From assembly GCA_036426205.1 (NCBI GenBank), contig CM071570.1:139392754-139456753 (forward strand): a stretch of DNA of 64,000 nucleotides. Reading direction: 5' to 3'. Of the stretch, positions 21,766-32,434 are shown piece after piece (position 1 is the first letter of the stretch; the number at the start of each line of letters is the position of its first letter). A model generated the notes under the pieces. That model searched no databases, was not told the DNA's origin, and worked only from the letters and a program-made list of their open reading frames with translations. The stretch comes from Ascaphus truei (taxonomy: Eukaryota > Chordata > Amphibia > Anura > Ascaphidae). Made by a program: the position numbers and the translations under genes.

Positions 21766-23650
21766 GATACCTATTAGGTTAGGAAGTAGTCCTCCTCGTA
21801 CTCCTCCATCCAGGTCATCCAGCTGGTAAATGCAACTAGTCACTTGTGTGGTATGTAATTTTTGTACCAAATGGTATATATCAAGAAATGACCTTACTGA
21901 ATACCATTTTGACACACATTTCATACTGTATGGTAGGAATATTTCAACACGTGCAATGTTGCAGTGATAACATCAAAGCTACCTGAATATGCCCCTAGGA
22001 GTCCCTGTAAAAGGAACTGCTTATTATATGTTAACTCTCAGAACGCACACATTTATCTTGCACGTTCTGTTAGCACATCTGGCACTGCTGCTGAGTGCAA
22101 ACTACATGTCAATTATCAGACAGAAATTCTCAAATGCAGGTAGGAATTGTTGGCATTACCAAAAAAGATATGGGTCGATGCTTATGACATTCACATAAAT
22201 CTTTATCATATGATTCTGAGCTCACTTTCCTGAGATTTGCATTGTGAACCCTTTTCTTGGTTATCACTCATTGATTTGTTTCAAGTATCTAGTAAGTGCA
22301 AGTCGAAGAAGACAAAGGTTCGACACACAATTTCACATTTTTGTAAATGTTTTTGTGTCTTACTGCATGGGTGTAAATTGATGACAGTACAATATTCACT
22401 GGCAAAGTAATAAAAGCTAATGCTGCTTGGGTTGAAATGATGTGTCTACTCGCTATATTATATATTTAAACCATTATTACTGAGAAAGCAACATGAGCAT
22501 TTCTGTAAATACTGTATAATATTTTCAGTGAGTACCAATTGTTAACTTTCCCCAGAATAGACATTTATAGCCCACTCCCACTCAGAATAAGCAGTCGTGT
22601 AGTTACTTAATGAGGGCATTGTGTGCTAAAATGAGTTATAATTGATGCATTTGTTGAATGAGGACTGTTTAATTCTATTTTTGAAGTTGGATAGAAATTA
22701 GCTCCAAAAACTTTGGAAAAAAACACCAAGAAAAGGGATATGGAACATTGTCCAACATTATTTGAATGCACTTTTCTAGTGTTCTGTGGCCTACTAACAC
22801 CCATACAGACTTGCGTTGTCTTCTAGGTAAGGGGAGCGCTGTAGTTCTCAAGATGAAAAAGCCTTATTTCAGGGAGTAACACCAAGTTTAGCTATGACTT
22901 AGAAAAAAGTAGCACTAAGTACCCACATTAACCTTAACTGAGCATCTCATTATCACTAACATTAACGCTAAGCTCTTTACAGAAGAAACATGTCACTATG
23001 TACAGTTTTATCTTTAGTGCATATAGTGTACCGTTACGAAGCCCAATGGCTACTACCCGAACTTAGGCCTCTGTGGTTTTTTTAGCAATTGCCAAAAATC
23101 AGGGCTGCTCCAGACTTTCATTAAGGGGTTTTCATACATTATGTAATGCGATCAACTTCTTTAGAGCTTTTTAAATTTATTTTTTAAAGCTATAATTCTG
23201 ACACAGTTTTGACTACTGTAAGTGAATACTTACACAGGTACAAATATGCAGCCCAATTCTAGTGTCATTTTAATCTAAAACAAATATGCCCATGGGAAGG
23301 ATGTCATCAAAATTGACTGATTATTTCCAAAGGTTAACCATGTCACTGCCAGAGGTGCAGGCAGTGTATTGCAGCACAAAGTGTTACATGACTGAAGCAT
23401 GCTGCAATCAGATAGCATTAATTCATCGGACCCTTTAGGCACTTTCACATATCTCACATGTTCCTTTGTTGTTCAGTTCCAGCTTGCAACAGTTCCTTCT
23501 CTTGTAATGGTGAAGAGGTTTAATCCACAAGACAATAAGAAATATTATGTATTCAGTGAAGACATCTGTTTAAATGGAGCTTACCTTTATGTAATTAGCA
23601 GGCTTAAATAATTTTTTTGATCAAATTTGCAACCAAATTACTCCTTTGTT
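21766..23650. other. Intergenic, no gene seen
   Basis: AT-rich. A fragment of a second-family repeat is near 22640-22680 (ATGCATTTGTTGAATGAGGA, shared with 17210). ORFs of 60-80 residues have no support. Confidence 0.5.
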
Positions 23651-24052
23651 AAAGGAGCAGAACATGTTTTTTTTAGGTGGAAAGTAGGGGGTCTCCAGAG
23701 CTGAACTGCATTAATTTCAGCTCCGGGGACCCCCTACTCCCAGAGATACCTCCGTAGTGGGTGCCGTTAGCAGCTCCGGAGATTTAAAGGCCCTGGTTAC
23801 ATAGACCAATAGGAACCTGCAAGGGATGACATCACGGCTTGTTATTGGCCTGCCATTTAAGCTGCCATTTTGTTCCCCACACACAGCCCAGCTGGAGCTG
23901 CTACAGGCACCTCCTATGGAGCTAAATATCTCGGGAAGCAGTGGATTCGCAGAGCTGAAATTAGTGCAGTTCAACACTGGAGCCCCCTGCTTCAAACCCC
24001 ATTTTTTTTTAAAGGCAAAAAAAAAGGAAAGCAGGATTCTTGCTTTAAAAGA
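23651..24052. mobile_element. MITE with TTAA ends and internal palindrome
   Basis: TTAA at both borders (GTTAAAGGAGCAGAAC and GATTCTTGCTTTAA). Internal mirrored blocks: CTGAACTGCATTAATTTCAGC against GCTGAAATTAGTGCAGTTCA, and GGGGGTCTCCAG / CTGGAGCCCCC. No ORF other than chance frames. Confidence 0.6.
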
Positions 24053-24069
24053 CTTAAGATGTAAAATGT

Positions 24070-24440
24070 CACTAATACATTACAAGCCAAATACCACAGG
24101 TTCTTTGTATTTGTTTTCCGTTAAGAGATGTAGGCTGGGTATTACCCGCAAAGACAAGAAAAAGAATGAATTGGTTCGGAAGCAAACCAAAGTTTGTGAC
24201 ATCGCATTGGTGAATTACAATGGCAGTGGGTCGCACATATCGCAAGAAGAAATGCCTATTGTTGGACAAAGATGGTACTCAACTGGATTAGTAGCAGATA
24301 AGTAGGACGGGAGGAAGAAATCAGAATTTTTAGGGGCAGAAAAATGGAGGAGAGGCTTGCAACAGCAGTACCCATTGGGGTATAGTGCCCCCATACACAA
24401 TGTAATGCAGTAAAGGCCAGGCAGCAAACATACTGTACAG
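24070..24440 (+). pseudogene. LINE ORF C-terminal relic (RTE-like)
   Basis: Across two frames it reads GITRKDKKKNELVRKQTKVC and then LQWQWVAHIARRN, QRW and REEEIRIFRG, resembling the end of non-LTR RT proteins (pattern N-E-W-V-R-x-x-T-K-V...K-W-x-W-A-G-H-I-A-R...R-W). Short, shifted and without upstream RT, so only a relic. Confidence 0.5.
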
Positions 24441-24776
24441 TATTATGCTTTTGTAAATGCATTTCCAACGTTATGAAGGATAAAGTGATAATATTACTCA
24501 GAGACGCTCCCAAAAAATTGAAAGATCAACTTGTACAGTCACTTTGAATGCAATAAAATAACAAATACCTATTTTTGGGGGAGATAGAAGGGTTATTTAA
24601 GTATGGACGGTACAAAGTGTGTAAAGATGTGCAGCCAACAAAAATGGTATTTAACTCTACAGGAAATCACAGTTTTGAGTGCAGACAATTTAAAAACTGT
24701 CGCAGCCAAGAGTTATATATTTATAAATATATTTTTATAAACTCCCTTTCCTCTTTTTTTTCATATGAGGCTCCCT
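24441..24776. other. Intergenic, no gene seen
   Basis: AT-rich sequence between a LINE relic and a TTAA MITE; nothing recognised. Confidence 0.5.
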
Positions 24777-24780
24777 TTAA

Positions 24781-25219
24781 AGCTGCAGTTCAGTCTTTTT
24801 ATTTTAATTTTTTTAATTCAATAGTTTCATGTGGGCAATCTCTAATTACCTAAAGAACTGTATAGCTGCCAGTCAATTCGTTCTCCATGTATTGATCGGT
24901 GAAATTTGGCGACATCTTTAGATATGGCATATGCTTTTCATCTGCTTCTGTCAGTCAGTGGAAGCTCATGAATATTCATGAGCACTCCTGCACTGACATG
25001 TGCAAGAGGGAGGGCAGGGCTGACAAAGGGTGTGCCAGGGCTTGTGACAGGACATGAAGGGGCAGTGCCTTAGCAAATGCTTGTTAAAATAAAATACAAG
25101 AAAATTGGTCTTTCAAAGTTGTTTTTTTAAAAACAGAAAATGCTAAAAGTATTTTTTCTTACTACAGAACTGATTTATTAAAAAAAACAAACATGCAGGA
25201 TATTGACTGAACTGCAGCT
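24781..25219 (+). mobile_element. TTAA-type MITE, copy 2 (best preserved)
   Basis: TTAA at 24777-24780 and 25220-25223. Terminal inverted repeats AGCTGCAGTTCAGTC and GACTGAACTGCAGCT are perfect over 15 bp. Non-coding. Members of the same family are at 21213-21595 and about 29880-30257. Confidence 0.82.
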
Positions 25220-25223
25220 TTAA

Positions 25224-25647
25224 CACATCCGGGTATTTATAAAGCCTTTATAGCTGAATGGCCCACGTACATTGACTGCCCCGGAAGAAGCCACTCCCTC
25301 TTTGGCAAAATGTGCGCTGGGCGTCTTCGATGGCTCCATGCAACAGCTTCTCGTGCCTGGAGGCCTACAGATGACTTTTGCAGGCTGGGCCCAGTGTTAA
25401 CCAATATTTGTGAGACTTTATCCCTATAATCTTGCATCTCAACGTGATAAGCGGCATTTGTCTCAATTTTTGGGGAAATACTGTAATGTGATTGTGAATT
25501 GGAACAAATAGCTTAGTTTTTTTTTTCCTTCCTGGGCACATTGAATATTATTTACCTGTACATCATTATTGAGGTCTAGGTTGCATATATTGATAGAGGC
25601 TACTGCTATGTTTTAAATATTTCCCCCTATATGAACTGGGTGATGTG

Positions 25648-25648
<1 letters not shown>
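25224..25648. other. Intergenic, no gene seen
   Basis: Nothing recognised; ends in a microsatellite. Confidence 0.5.
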
Positions 25649-25707
<59 letters not shown>

Positions 25708-25797
25708 TCTATTCTATTCTATTCTATTCTATTCTATTCTATTCTTTCTATTCTATTCTATTGTTTCTATTCTTTCTATTCTATTCTATTCTATCTA
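25649..25797. repeat. (TCTA)n / (TTCTA)n microsatellite
   Basis: About 14 TCTA units pass into about 20 TTCTA-type units and return to TCTA. It abuts the 5' end of Helitron 2, so both Helitrons in the window sit at the 3' side of an AT-rich microsatellite. Confidence 0.95.
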
Positions 25798-26981
25798 TCT
25801 ATATAATTGAAAACGTTGTATGTTTGCTGTTCTTATGGGAAATCTGATTGGTCCGTCCGTCTGTCACTCAGCCTCTGGCCAATCAGATTGTTCCGTGCCC
25901 CGGCCCCGCCCCCACACGCATCTCATTGGCTTACTGCCACACACACCCACAGCTGGGCACGCACAACCACCCGGCCAATCTCCTCTTCTCCTCACCCCGC
26001 GGCCTGGCCCAATGGATCCCCGCCCCCATCACCTCCCCCCTCACCCAAAGCTCACCTCCCCATCATCACCCCCCCTCACCCGCAGCTCACCTCCTCGCTA
26101 CCACACTCACCCGCCCACAACCACCCGGACAGTCTCTTCTCCTCCTCACCGCTGTTCTCACCCCGCGGGACTGGGGGGGGGGGGGGACACACGACCGCCG
26201 ACGACCGGGGTGAGGTAGGTGAACGGCCACACGCGCCGGGGACCGAGGTGAGGGGGGGACAAGCGCCGGAAACATTTGTGGAGCGCCGCCCACGCACCTG
26301 CCCACTCTGCCAACCGGGGTGAGGTGGCTCCTCAGCGGGGACTGCTGGAAGCGCCTGGGAGGGTGAGGGAAGGAGCGCCGGGGACAGGGTGACCCAGTGC
26401 CGGAGAGAGGGGGTGGGGAAACAAGCGCAAGGGGACAAGGGTGGGGAGATGCAGGTGGGGGGGAGAATGATGAGGGCCGCAGGGGACGGGGGGGATGCAG
26501 AGGAGGGAGAATGATGAGGGCCGCAGGGGGGGAAGAGTGATGAGGGCTGCAGGGGGGGAGAGTGATGAGGGCTGCAGGGGGGGAGAGAGATGAGGGCTGC
26601 GGGGGGGGGAGTGATGTGGGGTGCAGGGGGGGGAGTGATGTGTGTTGAAGGGGGGGAGTAGTAATGGTGGGGTGGCAGGGGGGAGAGTGAGTTTTGGGTG
26701 CAGGGGTTGGGGACAGGGACAGTGATTTGGGGTGCAGGGGGGGGATGAGTCATGGTGGGTGCAGGGGGGGAAAGTCATGGTGGGTGCAGGGGGAGAGTGG
26801 CCTGTGGAAGTGTAGGGGGGTGAGAGTGCTGTCCAGTGCAGGGGGGGGGGCAGTGAGGTGTCCCGGGGGGGAACGGAGCTTAATGGGGGTGGGAACTGAA
26901 CTGGGAATATGGGGGGGGGGGGAATGGAGCTGGGAACGGGGGAAGGGAGCGGAGACAGAGGGGGAGCTCTATATCAGCTAG
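25798..26981 (+). mobile_element. Non-autonomous Helitron 2
   Basis: Begins TCTATATAATTGAAAACGTT after a host A and ends ATATCAGCTAG before a host T. Ends and early sequence (ATGGGAAATCTGATTGGTCC, CATCTCATTGGC) parallel Helitron 1. GC-rich interior followed by G-run repeats (GGGGGGAGAGTGATGAGGGC and variants, 26430-26960). The many Pro-rich ORFs on both strands are composition artefacts. No Rep/helicase. Confidence 0.75.
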
Positions 26982-27247
26982 TTAAATCTAAAGATATTGC
27001 GAGCTCATGCACTGATTTCTCTCCCCTATAGAAAGAGAATTTATCCTATTTTGTTTATTCCTTCCTTGCACAGTGTTAGACTTTGGACTGTGCAACCCCC
27101 ATAATAGAGAAACAGTATGACCTAATGTTCACAAAAGGGGGTTAATATTCAGTACAAGGCTAGAACATATGGGACAACAGCAAGGTCAACAAGAAAGAAT
27201 GGAAGAAAATCTCCCGAGAAGCAAAACTTCTCTCAACTGTACCTCTT
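26982..27247. other. Intergenic, no gene seen
   Basis: Unique-looking sequence between Helitron 2 and a GC-rich MITE. Confidence 0.5.
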
Positions 27248-27667
27248 TAGGCTGAGTCCCCGGTGACTGCTGCAGCACGCGCTACGGCGTGCGTGCCACA
27301 CCAGAGCACAGCCCTCTATGGGGCAGGCCCCAGTCGCCGTGTTTGCGTGGGAGCGCAAAGCACGATGACGCGACCGCTGGCAGGTAAGACAAGAATGTTG
27401 TCTTTCCTTGCAGTGACGCAATCACATGGTGTGCGGGCAGCCATTGGCAGGGCAGATAGTGTGGACCAATAAGAGTGCAGGTAGTGTAGACCAATGCCAG
27501 TGAAGTGCTGTGGTTTGACGTCATGGCCGCGCCCTCCCCCTCATCATGGCTGCGCCCCTGCGCATCCCATCGCTCCACATAGACTGCAGATCGCGGCTTT
27601 TACCCATGCACATGCTGCCAAGCACTCAGATGCATGTGCCGCCGTGGCCACTGGGCCTGTAACCTAA
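27248..27667. mobile_element. GC-rich MITE with TTAGG ends, copy 1
   Basis: Left end TTTAGGCTGAGTCCCCGGTG, right end CACTGGGCCTGTAACCTAAG. A relative with TTAGGCTAAGGCCCTGCTCC and GGGTCCCAGGCCTAAA lies at 44236-44757. CpG-rich interior with paired blocks (GACCAATGCCAGTG / GCCATTGGCAGGG). No transposase. Confidence 0.5.
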
Positions 27668-28860
27668 GATGCCAAATATCTGATGTAGATACTAGCTGTA
27701 GACACTGGATACAAAGCACGGCTTCCGTCCTCCCCTGTGTCTCTCTCTCTCCCTGCAGTGGGCACGGCCTTTGTCCAACCCTGCAGCGGGCCCAGCATGT
27801 TAGCCCTTCTCCCACACCGGAAGTTGGGCTGTTTGGCACTGCACCAGAGGCCTCCAGATAAGGGGGAGGAGAGGAGGTGAGGTGTATGTGGTGGAAAGAG
27901 GGTTATTATGTGAATGGTTGGGGGGTTATGTATATTGGGGGAGGGGTTGTGCCTCCGACAGCTGCTGCGTGCCTCTCTGTTGCTGGAGGCCTCCCCAAAG
28001 GTACATGTATTTTGTGTGTGCGCGTTAATTGGTTGGTGCCCGCCACTCTCTTCTGAACTCTCAAGTGTGCCCTTAGGCACATAATGTTCGGGGACCCCTG
28101 TCTTAAAGGAATGCAGGAGATATAAAGGAATGCAGAAGATATAAAGGAATGCAGAAAATAAAGGAATGCAGAAGATAAAGAATTTATGGGAAATTGATCA
28201 CAGAAGTTAAAGGCAGGGTGGGGAAATAACTATGCATGTGCAGAATGAGGGGAGAATGATGTAGGTTAATGTTTTTTTAAAGTATATATACACTAATACT
28301 TAGGAAGAGATGATTTGTCTGTAGCAGGGTGCTAGCCCTCATCACACTAATGGAAGCTATTGTATTAACCCTAACTGTGTGCTGTGCCTAAAGAAAGCCA
28401 AATCTACTTTGGTCTTCGCGTCAGACTCGTCTTCCTTCATAGTCAATGATTGAACTGTAATTCCTTGTTGATCATACAGGTAACACAGAGGTATTTAAAA
28501 GAGAACATACAAAGGAACACTTGTATCACCTATGGGAATATGTTCATAGATTCAGATAATATTATTTCATCGATTGCCCTGGCTAGGATTGATTGTAGAT
28601 GTCATGTTGTCAACAAATGTTTCTGTCATCATAAGAAGGGTATGTAGAGTTATTGGTACCTTATCATCATTGCTACTCAGGGAACTACTAAAGTGGAGGT
28701 ATCGGTTTCTGCTGAGATAAACAGGAATAGAGGTATTAAAAAATAATAGAAAAATACCTGTCTGGAGAGATTAAACAATTCCGTAATTGATGTTTTATAG
28801 GGATAAATACTCAGTGAAGCTGCGATTTAGCCTCATAACTGAAGTACGATAACTACATTT
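27668..28860. other. Intergenic, no gene seen
   Basis: Contains a short tandem repeat of about four GGAATGCAGAAGATAAA units (28107-28180). The 65-residue frame at 28450-28647 (with RCHVVNKCFCHHKKGM) has no splice sites that would make it a convincing exon and no family I know. Confidence 0.45.
28107..28180. repeat. Short tandem repeat
   Basis: Four units of about 17-20 bp built on AAAGGAATGCAG(A/G)AGAT. Confidence 0.85.
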
Positions 28861-29090
28861 TGGTAGGAATATATATAAGAAGGAAGGTAACCAGCACTCC
28901 AGTAAATAAACTTGATAGGTCTGGTGCTGTGGCCATAAACTAATACAGGTATACGTTACCAGCAGAAATGATGGCACAAAGACGACAGCACTCAAAAGTA
29001 TAATCCAAAGTAATTGTATTAAATAAATCAACAGCACAAAATACAACGTTTCGATCCGCACAGAGGGATCTTAATCAGGGGGGTGTCCCT
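28861..29090 (-). mobile_element. Dispersed repeat with hammerhead-like core, copy 2
   Basis: On the - strand a core at 29048-29078 reads CTGATTA, AGATCC paired with GGATC across a loop, then GAAACGTTGTATTTTGTGCT. The following bases resemble those after copy 1 (TTTTGTG, ATACAATT/ATACACTT). No ORF. Confidence 0.5.
29048..29078 (-). ncRNA. Hammerhead-ribozyme-like core, copy 2
   Basis: CTGATTA + five-base stem + GAAAC; then GTT and GTA, which fits a two-pair stem III and a UH cleavage site. Stem I is not visible. See the copies at 20601-20632 and 59791-59820. Confidence 0.4.
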
Positions 29091-29339
29091 TCCAACTAAC
29101 AATCTAAATGCCTGCTTCTTCCTTTCTATTTCTGCCCCTGTTTATTTAGCCACAGTGATATAGATTTGTTTCTTTTATATTTATTACGCAAGAGTATACA
29201 CGGGCAAGTGTATACCTTCTCTAGCAAGGTTTGAAAGATCACCCATTTATTTTCCGTCTTTTTTTTTTTTTACAAGAACTTCATCCCAATGCATTCCTAA
29301 AATTAAATGTGTTTGTTTATCCCACATATAATTTTAATG

Positions 29340-29580
29340 AATTATTTCAAATAAGATTATGATTAGTGTTTCCCAAATGTTCCCTCAATTGAATATTTGT
29401 TATTACTGCTACATTGTTTGATATTAGTCCAGTAATATCTCTTACCTGGTTGGTTCTACAATAATTTGGGTGATGTAATGGTATTAAAAAAAAATATTTA
29501 AAAAAAAATCTGTTTCCTTTAGTTGTAATGCTAATCTCATTGCTCCAGTCGATATCTGGATAATTAAAATCACTCATTAT
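29340..29580 (-). pseudogene. CR1/L2-like LINE endonuclease fragment
   Basis: The - strand frame reads MSDFNYPDIDWSNEISITTK, GNRFF and later ISNNVAVITNIQLREHLGNT, NHNLI. This is the end of an AP-type endonuclease of CR1/L2 LINEs (G-D-F-N-Y-P-D-I-D-W...L-I-x-N...L-G-N-S-D-H). It is an isolated scrap of about 75 residues, with an internal loss after the GNRFF position. Confidence 0.72.
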
Positions 29581-29879
29581 TATAAAGCATTATATATCTC
29601 AACCTATATTTTACCTCTCTGAGTATAGAACAAGAGAAAATATTACAAAGAGGCTTGCACTTTGCACCCTCCTGTGGCCCTAATAAGCTTCACATTTTTA
29701 TTGATATAAATAGATACACCGAAATCTAACTTTGAAACGACATTTACTTAAAACAGTAAGAAGGAATTTTGTATAGAATGTTAAAGCAGTCATGCTGTCA
29801 TTTAAAAAATAAAAATTATATATATATATATTTCCATTCAATATGCGCATCAATACAATCTACACACTTGACAAGTGAT

Positions 29880-30257
29880 TAGCTAAGTTGCTGATCGATC
29901 GGCGAAGATTCGGCATGGGGTTTCACTAAATGCATCTTGGGTCCTCTTCTGCTGCACTGATAGCCAAAGATCTGTGAGGAAGATCATGTGACCAGGCAGG
30001 CACTAGATTCAATTGGTGCACTGCTGCTAATGGGCAGGGCTCAAAAAGGCGATGCTGTTTCAGAAGGGGAAGGGGGATGTGACCTTAAATGGTTGCTATA
30101 AGAGCAAACATGCTTGTTACATTATAATACATTAAAAATATCTTTAAAATTGTTTTATTTTTTTTATTTTTTAAAGGCTACAATTATTTTCTCAAAGTAC
30201 AGAACTGATTTATTTAAATAACCCACACATATAGGATATTGCTTGAACTGCTGCTTT
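29880..30257 (+). mobile_element. TTAA-type MITE, copy 3 (degenerate)
   Basis: Shares GATCGGCGAAG, GAACTGCTGCTTTA, CAGAACTGATTTATT and the GGATATTG motif with copies 1 and 2. Its right TTAA has decayed to TATA. It lies immediately upstream of the Penelope-like fragment. Confidence 0.55.
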
Positions 30258-30264
30258 ATAGAAT

Positions 30265-30608
30265 TACATCGTAAAGATACAGATATACACAAATTTAAAA
30301 CCCAAATCTAAATTCTATGCAATAGAATCCAGATGTAGTTGTATTGATACTTTTTATGCAGTTACAAATAAAGATTTACAAGAACTTTGTCTATATTTTA
30401 AACTTTCTAACAACAATATAAGTTGAGTCCATAAAAAAAAAGCATTAAAAGAAAAGAAAAACATTGTAGAAAAAAAGGTGGATAAAGGTGGGGGAGTCGT
30501 TACCTTGGATAAAGATATTTATATCAAAGAGGCCCAGACATTATTGGGAGATGAGTCATCATATAAAAAATTAGAATCCGACCCAATACAAGAGTATGCA
30601 AAAAAAAA
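30265..30608 (+). pseudogene. Penelope-like element, N-terminal piece
   Basis: Across frames: FYAIESRCSCIDTFYAVTNK, DLQELCLYF, then VDKGGGVVTLDKDIYIKEAQ, TLLGDESSYKKLESDPIQEY. The motif D-K-G-G-x-V-V-x-D-x-x-x-Y-x-x-E-A...L-x-D...Y-K-K-L is diagnostic of Penelope-like reverse transcriptases. The frame then runs into an LTR insertion. It continues at 34475, 40499 and 42554; the whole is one element split by later insertions. Confidence 0.82.
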
Positions 30609-30673
30609 TGGCCCCAATCCTGGGTTTTCCCCACAAGCAGCAGCTTCCTTGAGTGACAGGGGAGGAGGTGGGA

Positions 30674-32115
30674 TGTCACGAGAGCTTGCGACAGGCTGTA
30701 ATTTACACCAAAAACTATATATATAAATATATATATACCTGGGTTTGAACTGGGACGAGACTTAGATATGATAAATAGAATTTATTCCTTGATAAAGGTG
30801 AACACAACAGATTATACAATAACAGGCAAAATATAGACACTTACTTAAAAGATGAAAATAATGAAAACAGTCCCATCTGAACTGGCAGTTTCATCCAGCA
30901 ATCAGCCCAAGACATTGCATGGCATTTCTTCTCAGCAATCAAGATGGTATAGAACAACAGGCCTGATGACATGCAGGCCTGCAGACTTTGCATGAACAGC
31001 ATGAACAACTTGATAGAGGGTGGACAGCTAGTTTATATACCGTTTGTCCCTCTATCTGTAACCTTAGGTGCCGAGACGGCTAGCAAATGTCCCTTGGAAG
31101 CTTTTGAAGCTCATTTTGGGACTTCCAGCTTGGGGTAGCCCCCCCATCAATAAACCCTTTGAAGCAGGGAGGACATTTGTCATGTTCACTCCTGCAGGAA
31201 ACCTTGGTGTGTAAATGTGAGTTACCACGTTTACAAAAACATCCTCTTCCCTGCTCATTATCATAGCAGGGGGGCTGCAGTTTCTCAGAACTTCAACCAA
31301 AATTTCATATTTACTGCAAATCATTGCATAACTTCCGTTCCGTAATACACACAGTCAGGTGAGATATATTAATATGGTCTGTGGCACCTGACGCTCGCAG
31401 GAAGACCAAAAATTACATTGTAATATGAACATTAATAGAGATATTAATATCTGGCATTTAGCAGCAGGTACCTATACAGGGTTTAGACTCCCGTGAATAC
31501 TCATATGAGGCACCATTTGGTTCCTTACGCATTACAAAGACAGGCATTCTGCCTGTACATTAGCACACCATTAGCATTCTGCCTGTGTATTTCAAAAACT
31601 GCAAAAAGTCACTTTATCAAAAATATATGTCCCTCTTATGACAAAGTTATATTTTTAATATGTGTGTACTTGGGGGGTGACCCGGAGGCTGTACCCCAAG
31701 GCTCAGAATACCTTGCTGGCAGGCAAGACAGGTTAAAATATTCCCCTCATGTTCCAGACATCCCTGCCCTGCAGCTATTCCTCATAAGAGGCCACCCATA
31801 CAAGGCAATCCACTTACACGCTGACACAGGCAGTTGCAGGCCCATGAGGCAAAGGGAATACACAGATAACGCATTAACTAGCCCACTGGGCTTACACAAT
31901 TAACCCCTGATGACCCAGTGTGTGTGTTATGCAGGTACTGATTAACCCAGACATTACAATGGAACAGGGAAGAATACATTTACAGGTTATAACAAGGGTA
32001 AAATCAAATTTCTGGGCCTCAGCCCAGTTAACCCCTTGTCTCCCTGGCGACGTTAGAGGGGGGCCCTTGGGGGGTAACCCCGTTAACCCCGGGCCAAACC
32101 CTCCCTACCGCCACA
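30674..32115 (-). mobile_element. Solo LTR related to the Gmr1-like element, antisense
   Basis: Flanked by TGGGA at 30669-30673 and 32116-32120, a 5-bp target duplication. Its start (TGTCACGAGAGCTTGCGACA) and following CACCAAA...CTGGGTTTGAACTGG...GAGACTTAGATAT mirror the 3' end of the LTR at 34676-35612 read backwards; its end (GGGTAACCCCGTTAACCCCG, CCTACCGCCACA) mirrors that LTR's start. It is longer (1442 bp) and diverged, so it belongs to a sister family. No internal region remains, as expected after LTR-LTR recombination. Confidence 0.75.
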
Positions 32116-32434
32116 TGGGACAAGGCCTGTGTTCTGCCCAATCCTGGGCTCAGACCTTGTACCTTCCCCCTCTGTACTTAAGGGGCTGCACTTCCTAAAT
32201 TTAGTCAGTGTCTCTACCCTGAGAGACAGGTAGTCACACAGTGGTGTATCTTGCATTGGCACCCACTTCCCACTGGGCCAACAGAGATAAAGACCAGTAA
32301 TGTACCCCAAAAGCCTGTCCAGAGGTCCCCACTACCACCAGCGGACAGCTCAGCATCCTGAAACCTGCAGGTAACCAGCACTTTGTATCTTGTAATGGCT
32401 AAATCTCCCAGATGGTGGGGGAAACACCGTTACA

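Noticed and set aside
26076..26778. 225- and 148-residue Pro-rich ORFs on the - strand
   Set aside because: They are complements of G-run repeats in Helitron 2 and are open in several frames at once, a composition effect.
28450..28647. 65-residue ORF with several Cys and His (RCHVVNKCFCHHKK) as a possible zinc-binding exon
   Set aside because: No recognisable family, weak splice context, and a lone occurrence in a transposon-rich gap; not enough to call.
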